Source: Methylobacillus gramineus
GTDB taxonomy: Bacteria; Pseudomonadota; Gammaproteobacteria; Burkholderiales; Methylophilaceae
Assembly (NCBI RefSeq): GCF_020532675.1
Contig: NZ_JAJAVE010000002.1
Span: 124,001-188,000 of the forward strand
Direction: 5' to 3'
Length of the DNA: 64,000 nt
Under the pieces are notes generated by a model, which saw only the letters and a program-made list of their open reading frames with translations, had not been told where the DNA came from and searched no databases. The position numbers and the translations under genes are program-made. Of this stretch, positions 50,079 through 58,797 are shown piece by piece; the stretch's first letter is position 1, and each line of letters opens with the position of its first letter.

Positions 50079-50771
50079 TCAGCTAGGGGATAATTGCAGC
50101 AGTTGTTTGAGTAAGGGCAGGGTGACAGCCCGCTTGTCAGTAAGTGACCACTCATCGAGTGCATCAATGGTGGCAATGAGGTTGGGCATGTCTCGACGCA
50201 AATGGCGCAAGCAGTAATCCAGGACTTCATCGGGTAATTTCATGCCACGGTCCTCGGCATGGATTTTCAGTGCCTGGGCTTTTTCTTCATCACTGAGGGG
50301 ATGCAACTGGTAGGCGAGTCCCCATGCCAGCCGCGTGGCCAGGTCATCACGCAAGCCCATTTGCCCTGGTGCTGCCTGTCCGCTGGCAATCAGGCTGCCA
50401 CCAGATTCCCGCAGCTGGTTGTAGATATCAAACAGGGAGATTTGTTCTTCGTCTGACAGCAAATGCACGTCATCTACGCAGATCATATTGAGGCCGTGCT
50501 GGCTGGCTAAGGCATTGCAGGCAGTGATCAAATGGCTTTTACCACAGCCATCTGCCCCCCAGAGATAGATGAATCTGGCATTGCCATCTCGTTGGACAGT
50601 GTCCTTGAGCTGGAACAATGCCTCTGCATTGCGGCCAACCACAAAGTTCTCCAGGGTGGGCGCTGCCGGTGGCTGAATGTCGAGTAATAATTGTTTCAAA
50701 GTGGATCGCTTGCGAGCTGGTTGGTGGTCTGCATGAAGGCGCCAGCGCTTGTATTGTGCTGTTTCCTGCAT
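50079..50771 (-). CDS. hda: DnaA regulatory inactivator Hda (DnaA-like AAA+)
   Basis: A 230-residue AAA+ protein of the Hda group. KQLLLDIQPPAAPTLENFVV is the typical N-terminal part, which begins at residue 26. Walker A reads GADGCGKSHL and the Walker B region is MICVDDVHLL; DDLATRLAWGLAYQL corresponds to the box VII and sensor area. Hda with the sliding clamp stimulates ATP hydrolysis on DnaA after initiation. The first 24 residues are less conserved-looking; a TTG at 50699 (206 residues) is an alternative start. It is divergent from purM. Confidence 0.9.
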   Translation of the reverse strand: MQETAQYKRWRLHADHQPARKRSTLKQLLLDIQPPAAPTLENFVVGRNAEALFQLKDTVQRDGNARFIYLWGADGCGKSHLITACNALASQHGLNMICVDDVHLLSDEEQISLFDIYNQLRESGGSLIASGQAAPGQMGLRDDLATRLAWGLAYQLHPLSDEEKAQALKIHAEDRGMKLPDEVLDYCLRHLRRDMPNLIATIDALDEWSLTDKRAVTLPLLKQLLQLSPS

Positions 50772-50863
50772 GTTGACGCGGTCTTTTTGTCGATTACCGG
50801 GCCATTTAAGGTAAAATTATGCCCTAAATTTCTAATTTATCTTGTGGAAAGCGAGAACTCAAC

Positions 50864-51904
50864 TTGAATTCTGAAAAAACCTCGATTAGCTATCGCGATG
50901 CCGGTGTGGATATTGAGGCCGGGGATGCCCTGGTTGAGCAGATCAAGCCATTCGCAAAACGTACCATGCGTCCTGAGGTTCTGGGCGGTATTGGAGGTTT
51001 CGGTTCCCTGTTCGAGGTGCCGAAAAAATTCAAGAATCCGGTACTGGTTTCGGGTACCGATGGCGTAGGCACCAAGCTCAAGCTGGCCTTCCAGTTGAAC
51101 AAGCATGATACCGTGGGTATCGACCTGGTGGCCATGAGTGTCAATGATATCCTGGTGCAGGGTGCTGAGCCCTTGTTCTTCCTGGACTACTTTGCCTGTG
51201 GCAAGCTGGAAGTGGGTGTGGCTGCGCAGGTGATCAAGGGCATTGCCGCAGGATGCGAGCAATCCGGCTGTGCCTTGGTGGGTGGTGAAACTGCTGAAAT
51301 GCCGGGCATGTACCCCGCTGGTGAGTATGATCTTGCAGGTTTTGTGGTTGGCGCTGCAGACAAGGAAGCGCTGATTGACGGCACCACCATTGCCGAAGGC
51401 GATGTAGTGCTGGGCCTGGCATCAAGTGGCGCGCATTCCAATGGCTATTCGTTGATTCGCAAGCTGATTGATTTGTCCGGTGTGGATCTGGATAGTGATT
51501 TTTATGGCAGGCCATTCCGCGATGTGGTGATGGAGCCTACCCGTATTTACGTCAAGCCCCTGCTGAAGTTGCTGGAGACAGTCAAGGTCAAGGGCATGGC
51601 ACATATCACAGGTGGTGGCATTACCGAGAATGTACCCCGTGTGTTGCCTGAAGGCCTGACGGCTGAAGTGCGTCAGGGTAGCTGGACCATGCCGCCACTG
51701 TTTTCCTGGTTGCAGGAGCAGGGCAATGTGACAGATGGGGAAATGTACAAGACCTTTAATTGCGGCATAGGGATGGTGGTGATTGTGTCCAAGGCTGATG
51801 CAGAGGCTGCCAAGCGCTTATTGGCAGCTGAAGGCGAGCAAGTCTGGGATATTGGTCACATCCGCCAACAGCAAGCTGGTGAGGCTCCCACCATCGTCGT
51901 CTGA
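50864..51904 (+). CDS. purM: Phosphoribosylformylglycinamidine cyclo-ligase (AIR synthetase)
   Basis: A 346-residue enzyme of purine synthesis. It starts with TTG at 50864 and has [20 protein letters not shown], the Gly-rich [17 protein letters not shown], the phosphate-binding [15 protein letters not shown], and [21 protein letters not shown]. Further blocks are [16 protein letters not shown] and [16 protein letters not shown], both hallmarks. The [16 protein letters not shown] motif lies near the end. It converts FGAM to AIR. A strong hairpin follows the stop. Confidence 0.96.
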   Translation: MNSEKTSISYRDAGVDIEAGDALVEQIKPFAKRTMRPEVLGGIGGFGSLFEVPKKFKNPVLVSGTDGVGTKLKLAFQLNKHDTVGIDLVAMSVNDILVQGAEPLFFLDYFACGKLEVGVAAQVIKGIAAGCEQSGCALVGGETAEMPGMYPAGEYDLAGFVVGAADKEALIDGTTIAEGDVVLGLASSGAHSNGYSLIRKLIDLSGVDLDSDFYGRPFRDVVMEPTRIYVKPLLKLLETVKVKGMAHITGGGITENVPRVLPEGLTAEVRQGSWTMPPLFSWLQEQGNVTDGEMYKTFNCGIGMVVIVSKADAEAAKRLLAAEGEQVWDIGHIRQQQAGEAPTIVV

Positions 51905-51913
51905 AGAACTTGT

Positions 51914-51942
51914 GCGTCATTCAGTTGCCAACTGGATGACGC
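51914..51942 (+). terminator. Stem-loop downstream of purM
   Basis: GCGTCAT and CAGTT (51914-51926) pair with AACTG and ATGACGC (51930-51942), separated by one T-G mismatch and a 3-base loop GCC. It lies 10 bases after the purM TGA. Only GTTT follows, so it may be a weak intrinsic terminator or an mRNA-stabilising hairpin. Confidence 0.6.
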
Positions 51943-51980
51943 GTTTGCACCTTGAGTGCCCATATTCTTCAGGAGGTCTT

Positions 51981-52682
51981 ATGTCACAAGCAATAGTCCG
52001 AATTCTCAGTGTTGCCTTGCTGTTTTTGAGCGGCTTGGCAATTGCCGCTCCCAAACAGGTGACCTTGGTGTACGAAGCTACGCGCAATGGTCAGGCTTTT
52101 GCCACAGTGAACGAGACCTATCGCCAAGAAGGAAACCGGTACCGGATTGAAAGCGTGACCAAGGGTGTCGGGGTTTATGCTTTGTTTGGCGAACGCCGGT
52201 TGACGAGTGAGGGTGAAGTGACTGCTAACGGCCTCAAGCCCGGCCATTTTGAATTGCATCAGGGCGATAATGAAAAGCGCTCGCTCTATACCGATTTTGA
52301 CTGGGCCGCCAATCAGCTCAACATGAAAGTCAAAGGTAAGTTGAATACGGTGCCACTGGAGGCCGGGACTCAGGATTTAAGCAGCTTTGTGTACCAGTTT
52401 ATGTTTAGCCCGCCTGCTGGTACTGAGCTGGTCTTGCCCGTGACCACAGGCAAGAAATTGCGCCAGTACCATTACAACATTGTGTCCAAGGATGAGGCGC
52501 TGGAATTACCCGCAGGCAAGTTCAAGGTCATGCACCTGGCTGATGCGGACAAGGATGCTGCAGAGGATGGTAAGGAATTCTGGTTGAGCGCTGATCACCA
52601 CTTCCTGCCAGTCAAACTGGTGATGCTGGATGACAAAGGCTACAAGATTGAACAGGTACTCACTAGCATCCATGTTGAGTAG
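51981..52682 (+). CDS. DUF3108 secreted protein, first of a tandem pair
   Basis: A 233-residue protein. The ATG at 51981 follows AGGAGG by 5 bases, which decides the start over an open frame reaching back into purM. The signal peptide is MSQAIVRILSVALLFLSGLAIA, then AAPKQVTLVYEATRNGQAFA. The repeated pattern KPGHFELHQGDNEK, RSLYTDFDWAANQL and GTQDLSSFVYQFMFSP marks the DUF3108 family. The protein is probably periplasmic and beta-rich; function unknown. The downstream gene encodes a second DUF3108 protein with about the same core, so this is a tandem duplication. Confidence 0.86.
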   Translation: MSQAIVRILSVALLFLSGLAIAAPKQVTLVYEATRNGQAFATVNETYRQEGNRYRIESVTKGVGVYALFGERRLTSEGEVTANGLKPGHFELHQGDNEKRSLYTDFDWAANQLNMKVKGKLNTVPLEAGTQDLSSFVYQFMFSPPAGTELVLPVTTGKKLRQYHYNIVSKDEALELPAGKFKVMHLADADKDAAEDGKEFWLSADHHFLPVKLVMLDDKGYKIEQVLTSIHVE

Positions 52683-52687
52683 CGTTT

Positions 52688-53782
52688 TTGAATAGGTTTG
52701 CCAGGGCAAAAACCATACTGAGCCGCCTGCCTTATGGCGGCTTTGTTCTTGCTCTGGTGTTGTCATTGCTGGTGCATCTGCTGTTTTTCAGCGGCGAGTA
52801 TTGGCAGCTGCCCAGCCTGGATTTTGCCAAGGAGCAGTCTGAGCGGCAGTGGGTGCACTTGCAGGCGATTGCGCCATCCAAACCGGTATCGAGCAGCAAG
52901 CAGCCAAGCAAGCCCAAGCCTGCGCCAGCAGCCAAAACACAGCCAGCGCCTTTGCCCCAGCCCGAGACGCCAGTTGAGACAACAGCGCCAGCCGTCACCG
53001 AGCCGACAGAGCCGGTGGCTGCGGTGAATGAAACCCAGCCAATAGAGGATCAGCAGCCAGAGGCCGAGACTGCGGTGGCGATGGAGGCAGACAATGCCTC
53101 GGATGAAGCCGGGCTGGCGCATGATGTCCCTGCATTCAGCTATGTTGATACCGAGTTTGAGGTATTGCGCGGGATTGATGGCAGCAAGGTTGGCGTGACC
53201 CATATCAGCTACAAGGTGCTGGATGGTCAGCGCTATGTATTAACGAGTATTACCGAGCCCAAGGGGCTCGCATCATTGGTGGTTGCGGGAAAGTTACTTC
53301 AGATCAGCGAAGGAGCTGTGACGGAACAAGGCCTGCAGCCGGATCATTTTTCCTATCAATTTGGCAAGAGCGCCAGTAAGCTGCAAGAAGCTAGGTTTGA
53401 CTGGGTAAATGCCAAACTGAGCCTGGCAACTGCCAAAGGCGTGAAGGTGGTGGATTTGCCGCCTGCCACTCAAGATCTGCTGAGCTTTATGTACCAGTTT
53501 GTGTTTGTCCCGCCTTTGGAGCAGTTACAGCTGAATGTGACTAACGGCAAGAAGCTGAGCATGTATGTGTATAGCTTTGATGGTGAGGAAACGCTGAAAA
53601 CCGAGGCCGGTATGATCAACACCTTGCATCTGGTGAAGACCGGCCAGGAAGGCAGCGAGAAGACAGAATTATGGCTGGCAGTGGATTATCACTACCTGCC
53701 GGTTAAAATGCGTAAGACTGAAGAGGATGGCAGCGTGATTGAGCAGCTGGTTGTCCGTATATCGACCGATTTATTGAAGTGA
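52688..53782 (+). CDS. Membrane-anchored DUF3108 protein with a TonB-like Pro-rich linker, second of the tandem pair
   Basis: A 364-residue protein starting at a TTG at 52688. One N-terminal membrane helix (FVLALVLSLLVHLLFF) is followed by a Pro/Ala/Glu-rich stretch (about 60-145, e.g. KPAPAAKTQPAPLPQPE), as in TonB-type proteins that span the periplasm. The C-terminal DUF3108 domain follows: TEFEVLRGIDGSKVGVTHIS, QPDHFSYQFGKSASKL and TQDLLSFMYQFVFVPP. The start codon has no strong ribosome-binding site, but the gene begins 5 bp after the first DUF3108 gene and may be coupled to it. No TonB C-terminal domain is present. Confidence 0.84.
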   Translation: MNRFARAKTILSRLPYGGFVLALVLSLLVHLLFFSGEYWQLPSLDFAKEQSERQWVHLQAIAPSKPVSSSKQPSKPKPAPAAKTQPAPLPQPETPVETTAPAVTEPTEPVAAVNETQPIEDQQPEAETAVAMEADNASDEAGLAHDVPAFSYVDTEFEVLRGIDGSKVGVTHISYKVLDGQRYVLTSITEPKGLASLVVAGKLLQISEGAVTEQGLQPDHFSYQFGKSASKLQEARFDWVNAKLSLATAKGVKVVDLPPATQDLLSFMYQFVFVPPLEQLQLNVTNGKKLSMYVYSFDGEETLKTEAGMINTLHLVKTGQEGSEKTELWLAVDYHYLPVKMRKTEEDGSVIEQLVVRISTDLLK

Positions 53783-53786
53783 GTGT

Positions 53787-55055
53787 ATGAATCAAAACTT
53801 GTTAAGACTGGCCGGCGTGGTGTTGGCTGATGTATTGGGTACTAGCGGACCGGCAGATGCCAAGCTGGGTAGCTTGTTCCGTGAGCATCGTGATTTGGGC
53901 ACCAAGGACCGCGCTTTGATAGCCGAGTCGGTGTATGGGGTGCTGCGACGCAAGGCTTTTCTGGCTTATGTGGCAGATAGTGAAGACCCGCGCCGTTTAT
54001 TGGTGGCATGGATTGTGCGTGTTCAAGGTACCAGCCTGAGAGAGCTGGACGAAGTGTTGAATAAGCAGCAGAAAGAGTGGGCGCAGGAGATCAAGGCCAA
54101 GTCTACAGAAGATATGCCCTTGTCCATACAGGCTGATCTGCCAGAATGGTTGTGGGAGCGTTTGCAGCAAGAGTATGGGCAGGAAGAGGCCCTGGCGATT
54201 GCCCGCAGCATGCACAAGCCAGCCAGCCTGGATTTGCGCGTTAATCTGGTCAAGAGTAATCGGGAGGAAGTATTGGCACGTTTTTCCGGTGAAAAAACTG
54301 ATGCCGCAATCACGCCTTACTCCCCCACTGGCATTCGTATGCCGCAACGTATGTCGATCAATCGCCATCCATTCTTTATGGATGGCAAGATTGAGGTACA
54401 GGATGAAGGTAGCCAGCTACTGGCCCAGCTGGTGGCCCCCAGACGCGGTGAAATGATCGCGGATTTCTGTGCAGGTGCAGGCGGCAAGACCTTGGCATTG
54501 GGCGCACTGATGCGCAATACCGGCAGACTGTATGCATTTGATGTATCGGAAAGACGGTTGCAGAATCTGGGGCAGCGCCTGAAACGTTCGGGCTTGTCCA
54601 ATTTGCATAGCCAGCTGATTAGTAGTGAGAAGGACCCCAAACTCAAACGCCTGAATGGCAAGTTTGATCGTGTGCTGGTTGATGCGCCTTGTAGTGGTCT
54701 GGGTACCTTGCGTCGCAATCCTGACCTGAAATGGAAACAGACGGAGCAGGATGTGGCGGAGTTGACTGCCAAGCAGGCGGCGATATTGGCGCGTGCTGCC
54801 AAGCTGGTCAAGGCGGGTGGCAAGCTGGTTTATGCCACATGCAGTTTGTTGCAGGAAGAAAACGAACAGCTGGCCGAAGCATTTCTGGCTGCGCATCCGC
54901 AATTCACGCTGGTGGATGCCAGTGAAATCCTCGCCCAGCAGCAGATTGATCTTAACACCGGGAAGTACCTGAAACTATTGCCGCATCTGCACCAGACCGA
55001 TGGTTTTTTTGCTGCCGTGTTTGAGCATGTTGCCGTCGATGCCCCTGCTAGCTAA
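53787..55055 (+). CDS. RsmB/NOP-family RNA (cytosine-C5)-methyltransferase
   Basis: A 422-residue methylase with an N-terminal helical region (about 1-140) and a SAM domain. The SAM motif is DFCAGAGGKTLALGAL. Motif IV is DAPCSGLGTLRRNPDLKW and motif VI TCSLLQEENEQ, giving the paired Cys of m5C RNA methylases. Its target RNA is unknown; it is not the RsmB orthologue, which is at 1.4 kb. The start at 53787 lies 4 bp after the DUF3108 gene, so it may be translated from the same message. The symporter gene follows after 12 bp. Confidence 0.91.
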   Translation: MNQNLLRLAGVVLADVLGTSGPADAKLGSLFREHRDLGTKDRALIAESVYGVLRRKAFLAYVADSEDPRRLLVAWIVRVQGTSLRELDEVLNKQQKEWAQEIKAKSTEDMPLSIQADLPEWLWERLQQEYGQEEALAIARSMHKPASLDLRVNLVKSNREEVLARFSGEKTDAAITPYSPTGIRMPQRMSINRHPFFMDGKIEVQDEGSQLLAQLVAPRRGEMIADFCAGAGGKTLALGALMRNTGRLYAFDVSERRLQNLGQRLKRSGLSNLHSQLISSEKDPKLKRLNGKFDRVLVDAPCSGLGTLRRNPDLKWKQTEQDVAELTAKQAAILARAAKLVKAGGKLVYATCSLLQEENEQLAEAFLAAHPQFTLVDASEILAQQQIDLNTGKYLKLLPHLHQTDGFFAAVFEHVAVDAPAS

Positions 55056-55067
55056 GGATCTATAACG

Positions 55068-56327
55068 ATGAAACTCCCCAGCCTGAATACCCAAATATTG
55101 CTTGGTGCCTTGTTTGGTGTATTGCTGGGGTTGTTATTGGGCAGCCTGGAGGCAGGTTCCAGCGTGCGAGAAGCCGGGTTCTATGCAAGCACCATTGCTG
55201 GCGGCGTATTTGTTGGCCTGCTGAAAATGGTGCTGGTTCCTTTGTTGTTTACTTCGATTGTGGTCGGTGTTGCCAACCTGCAAGAACACAAGCAGATGCA
55301 CAAAGTCTGGGTGTCTACGTTGGTGTTCTTCAGTATTTCCATGGCGATTGCTGTGCTGTTGGGGCTGGTGGCGACCAATATCTTCAGCCCTGGTGCGGGT
55401 ATGCATCTGGGTATGTTTGCCGATGCAATGAAGGAGTTTCAGACTGAAAAACTAACCGTCGGTGAGTTCTTCTCTCATTTCATTCTTGGCCTGTTCCAGA
55501 ACCCTTTTACCTCGTTGGCACAAAGCAATGTACTGGCAGTGGTCATCTTTGCGCTGTTCGTCGGTATTGCGCTGGTGATTGGCGGTAGCCGTTACCGTAA
55601 TTTTCTGGTGCTGATACAGGAAGCGTTTGATCTGGTGATGATGATTGTCGGCTGGATCATGCGTCTGGCACCGTTTGGTATCATGGCGCTACTCACCAAG
55701 CTGGTAGCGACGCAGGATGTCACGCTGTTTGCCAGCATGGGCAAGTTCATGGCTGTGGTCATCGGCATTACGCTGGTGCATGGCGTGATTGTTCTGCCCA
55801 GCATGTTGTATATGATCACGCGAGTAACACCCTGGCAGTTCTGGAAAGGCGCACGTGAGGCACTGGTGACTGCATTTGCCACCAGCTCCAGTTCTGCGAC
55901 CTTGCCAGTGACTCTGCGTTGCACCGAGCAGCATCTGCATGTGCGCCGTGAGATCGCGGGTTTTGTGGTGCCATTGGGGGCAACCATCAATATGGATGGG
56001 ACTGCGCTGTATGAAGCTTCTGCTGCGCTGTTTATCGCGAATCTGGTAGGGGTGGAACTTAATCTGGCTCAGCAACTCATAGTGTTTTTCATGGCGATGA
56101 TTGCCTCGGTCGGTGCGCCAGGTATTCCGAGTGCCGGCATGGTGACCATGGTCATGGTGTTGCAGTCCGTGGGTTTGCCAGCAGAAGCAATCGCCATTTT
56201 GTTGCCTATAGACCGTTTGCTGGATACCTTACGCACCACGGTGAATGTGGAAGGCGACATGATAGGCAGCTTGATTGTGCAGGAAATTGTAAAAACTTCT
56301 GCGCCAGGAGCTGTTTCCGGCAGGTGA
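55068..56327 (+). CDS. Dicarboxylate/amino acid:cation symporter (DAACS family)
   Basis: A 419-residue transporter with about eight membrane segments. Hallmarks are VGLLKMVLVPLLFTSIVVGV, the Ser-rich hairpin TAFATSSSSATLPVTLRC, GATINMDGTALYEASAALFI with the NMDGT cation site, and SVGAPGIPSAGMVTMVMVL. The end has LLPIDRLLDTLRTTVNVEGD. It couples uptake of glutamate, aspartate or C4-dicarboxylates to Na+ or H+; the exact substrate is not predictable. Start: ATG at 55068 with AAGGA upstream. A 255-bp gap to azurin follows, with no gene seen in it. Confidence 0.92.
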   Translation: MKLPSLNTQILLGALFGVLLGLLLGSLEAGSSVREAGFYASTIAGGVFVGLLKMVLVPLLFTSIVVGVANLQEHKQMHKVWVSTLVFFSISMAIAVLLGLVATNIFSPGAGMHLGMFADAMKEFQTEKLTVGEFFSHFILGLFQNPFTSLAQSNVLAVVIFALFVGIALVIGGSRYRNFLVLIQEAFDLVMMIVGWIMRLAPFGIMALLTKLVATQDVTLFASMGKFMAVVIGITLVHGVIVLPSMLYMITRVTPWQFWKGAREALVTAFATSSSSATLPVTLRCTEQHLHVRREIAGFVVPLGATINMDGTALYEASAALFIANLVGVELNLAQQLIVFFMAMIASVGAPGIPSAGMVTMVMVLQSVGLPAEAIAILLPIDRLLDTLRTTVNVEGDMIGSLIVQEIVKTSAPGAVSGR

Positions 56328-56416
56328 TTGTGTATAAAATTAGCGCCTGCTGTCATCCACTCCGGTAAAGATGCGTTAATGATCATGTAGGTGCTACTGG
56401 AAAAGAAGATGAATTT

Positions 56417-56437
56417 AATTGATAATGTTTCTCAATT
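56417..56437. promoter_or_regulatory. Fur-box-like palindrome upstream of azurin
   Basis: AATTGA (56417-56422) and TCAATT (56432-56437) flank TAATGTTTC, giving TTGATAATGTTTCTCAATTA, which resembles the GATAAT-x-ATTATC Fur pattern on its left half. It lies about 150 bp before the azurin start in the only sizeable AT-rich stretch of that gap. It could equally be part of a promoter. Confidence 0.3.
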
Positions 56438-56582
56438 ATAATTTGGGATAATAAGCAATGTTCCTGTGCAGCCCTGATGCATAGGCGCATAAAAGACCAA
56501 AAGCGGTAGTTTGTGTAGTAGTAATGAAAAGAGAAGTTCTATAACACAGGCAATATTGCCTAATTAGATGAGGGAAGTAATT

Positions 56583-57032
56583 ATGAAATCCAGCAAAATC
56601 GTAGCTCTGTTGTTTGCTTCATTATTCTCAGGTTCTGTACTAGCAGCAGGCTGCTCTGTTGATGTTGAAGCCAACGATGCGATGCAGTACAACACCAAGA
56701 ACATTGACATTGAAAAGAGCTGTAAAGACTTCACAATCAATTTGAAGCACACAGGTTCCTTGCCTAAGAACGTCATGGGTCACAACCTGGTGATCACCAA
56801 GACTGCCGATTTCAAGGCTGCAATGAACGACGGTGTAGCTGCTGGTGAAGCAGGCAACTTCGTTAAGGCTGGTGATGCTCGCGTTGTTGCTCACACCAAG
56901 CTGGTTGGCGGCGGTGAGAAAGACAGCGTTAAGGTTGACGTAAGCAAACTGGCTGCAGGCGAGAAGTACACATTCTTCTGTTCCTTCCCTGGCCACGCTA
57001 CCATGATGCGCGGAACTGTGACGGTTAAATAA
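56583..57032 (+). CDS. azu: Azurin (blue copper protein)
   Basis: A 149-residue periplasmic cupredoxin with signal peptide [18 protein letters not shown], so the mature protein begins [11 protein letters not shown]. Copper ligands are visible: the first His in MGHNLV, then Cys, His and Met in [14 protein letters not shown]. The conserved disulfide Cys are CSVDV and SCKDF. It transfers electrons, possibly in methylotrophic or denitrification-type chains. The ATG at 56583 follows GAGGGAAGTAATT; five extra codons upstream (56568) do not change the signal peptide. A strong terminator follows. Codon use near the C-terminus looks optimised, suggesting high expression. Confidence 0.95.
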   Translation: MKSSKIVALLFASLFSGSVLAAGCSVDVEANDAMQYNTKNIDIEKSCKDFTINLKHTGSLPKNVMGHNLVITKTADFKAAMNDGVAAGEAGNFVKAGDARVVAHTKLVGGGEKDSVKVDVSKLAAGEKYTFFCSFPGHATMMRGTVTVK

Positions 57033-57068
57033 ATCAATGACAGCTTGGCTGTCGATTGAAGTCACATA

Positions 57069-57096
57069 AAAAAGGGCAGCTTACGCTGCCCTTTTT
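57069..57096. terminator. Bidirectional intrinsic terminator between azurin and the porin
   Basis: AAAAAGGGCAGC, loop TTAC, and GCTGCCCTTTTT form a 12-bp stem with a T-run on both strands. It serves the azurin gene (+) and the convergent porin gene (-). Confidence 0.93.
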
Positions 57097-57126
57097 GTTT
57101 GCCTGATGAGGTTATGCTCAGCAGCG

Positions 57127-58551
57127 TTAAAAGTCGAACTGGGCACGCGCAGTCAAGGCTTTCTCCTCATCCGCACTGCCAGTGAGCCCAGTGTTGGATT
57201 TGATGTAAGTCGCTTCACCGCCCTTGAATTTGGTATCGACGAAATCCAGCATGACACGCGTATTGGGATTCAGAATCCACTGCACACCGGCAGTCCATGC
57301 GTGGGCGCCAGTGGGCGATCCGGCGGCTACATTGCCTGAACCAGCAGGACCTGAGTCCGCTGCAAAATCACTGCCATCAAAGTCGGAGTAGCGCAGACTG
57401 AGTAATACAGCCCCGGTGCCGGGGGTATTCCAGTCAAAGTTGCTCTTGGGATTGATCCGGCCAAATACGCCTGCGCTGGTATAGGCATCGGCAAAACTTT
57501 CTCCGGTCACCAACCAGCTCGCTGCGGCATACCATGACTTGATATTCTTGTCGTAAGCCTGGTGCAGGTTGGTTTTGCCATCGTAGTTGTGTTTCATCCA
57601 CTCGGATTGAATCTTGAATGAGCCTTGTGCAACAGCTGCCTCAATACCGTAACGGGTGCGCCTTAATTCATCATCCTGGTCGAAGGTGAATTTGGTTGGT
57701 GTGAAGAAGGTTATGCCCCTGGCCTCTGTCCTGCCGCTAGCTGCATTGACCTGTACGGGGGAAATATCTCCACGGGAGAAATCTGCTCCCAGGTGGTAAA
57801 CCGCATTTTTGCTCCCCATCAACTCGGCAAGGTTAACAGTAGCCCGCCCGATAATATCCAGTCCCTCAGCAGAGTTATCCGTGTTGCTATTATTCTTGCC
57901 CCGGCCTGTAGAGGCCGCGAGGCCATAAGAAACGCCCTTGGCAGGATTGCCGAAGACCATGGCACCACGCTCCTTGCCTGGAGTGAGTGAGTCCAGCAGG
58001 GCCCGTTCCTGGAATTCCGTGAAGATGTCGCTGGTATCCTGTTCCAGGCCAAACGGCATCTTGAACTGGCCCACGCGGAAGCGGGCCTGGTTCCACCAGT
58101 TAATGCCAAAATAGGCTTCATCCAGCGCACTGCCTCCGCCTGCCTGGCCAAAATCTGCTGTGATATTGAAATCGTAGTATTTGTAAAACTTGCCTTGCAT
58201 GGTCATGAAGGCACGGCGGATATCGAAGGTATCTGCGCTTTGGGCTTCGTGCTTGTCAAAATGCCGGTAATCGGCCTGGATACGCCCATCAAAACTGACA
58301 AACTGTGTCTTGTCCGCTGACTCAAAACGGATGCCATCCTTGAACACTGGCCTGATATCGGATTTATGTTCCTCTTCACTCACCAGATTTTCATTTTTTC
58401 GCCGCTGCGTGATTTGTGCACCTTCGTCCTTGGTGAGCACCCCTTTTGAGATCAGCATTTCAAGAATATCGTCAGTTGAGTCTGCCATGGCTGGGCCAGC
58501 GGTGATCAAGAATGATCCCAACACCAAAGGGTAAAAATAACGCAATTCCAT
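57127..58551 (-). CDS. OprP/OprO-type phosphate-selective porin
   Basis: A 474-residue outer-membrane beta-barrel. Signal peptide RYFYPLVLGSFLITAGPAMA, then a short coiled region (DDILEMLISKGVLTKDEGAQI) and the barrel: FDGRIQADYRHFDKHEAQSA, FDIRRAFMTMQGKFYKYYDF, RVGQFKMPFGLEQDTSDIF. It ends in Phe (ARAQFDF), as outer-membrane porins do. The family transports phosphate or polyphosphate, which matches a Pho box in its promoter. The ATG at 58551 with GGAGA upstream was chosen over the open frame to 58575. Confidence 0.9.
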   Translation of the reverse strand: MELRYFYPLVLGSFLITAGPAMADSTDDILEMLISKGVLTKDEGAQITQRRKNENLVSEEEHKSDIRPVFKDGIRFESADKTQFVSFDGRIQADYRHFDKHEAQSADTFDIRRAFMTMQGKFYKYYDFNITADFGQAGGGSALDEAYFGINWWNQARFRVGQFKMPFGLEQDTSDIFTEFQERALLDSLTPGKERGAMVFGNPAKGVSYGLAASTGRGKNNSNTDNSAEGLDIIGRATVNLAELMGSKNAVYHLGADFSRGDISPVQVNAASGRTEARGITFFTPTKFTFDQDDELRRTRYGIEAAVAQGSFKIQSEWMKHNYDGKTNLHQAYDKNIKSWYAAASWLVTGESFADAYTSAGVFGRINPKSNFDWNTPGTGAVLLSLRYSDFDGSDFAADSGPAGSGNVAAGSPTGAHAWTAGVQWILNPNTRVMLDFVDTKFKGGEATYIKSNTGLTGSADEEKALTARAQFDF

Positions 58552-58604
58552 TATTGAATCTCCAGTTGAGAGCATGCCCGTGAACGGGGATGCAATGAGC
58601 CGGA

Positions 58605-58638
58605 ATTATTGCGATCATTTATGACAGTTACGTGGCAG
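58605..58638 (-). promoter_or_regulatory. Pho box and -10 element of the porin promoter
   Basis: On the minus strand CTGCCAC-GTAA-CTGTCAT (58638-58621) shows two direct 7-mers at an 11-bp period, the PhoB binding pattern; the second half is a perfect CTGTCAT and the first has two changes. AATAAT (58610-58605) starts exactly 10 bp downstream, the usual position of the -10 element in PhoB-activated promoters. Confidence 0.75.
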
Positions 58639-58756
58639 AAAGGGCCGGTTTTGGCTAAATAGGACTATAAAAAGCCTATTTTTACAGTGATTTACAAATA
58701 CAAAAAATACACATTAAATCAAGATCAAGGTTGCAAGTGGCTTATTGCCGGGGAGA

Positions 58757-58786
58757 GCGAGACGTCAATTCGGTATGACGCCTCGC
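58757..58786 (-). terminator. Stem-loop after the RND efflux operon
   Basis: On the minus strand GCGAGGCGTC, loop ATACCGAATT and GACGTCTCGC pair over 10 bp with one G-U, 11 bases past the permease stop. A weaker AAATAGG/CCTATTT repeat at 58657-58681 lies further on. Neither has a clear T-run on this strand. Confidence 0.5.
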
Positions 58787-58797
58787 TTGCAGGTGGG

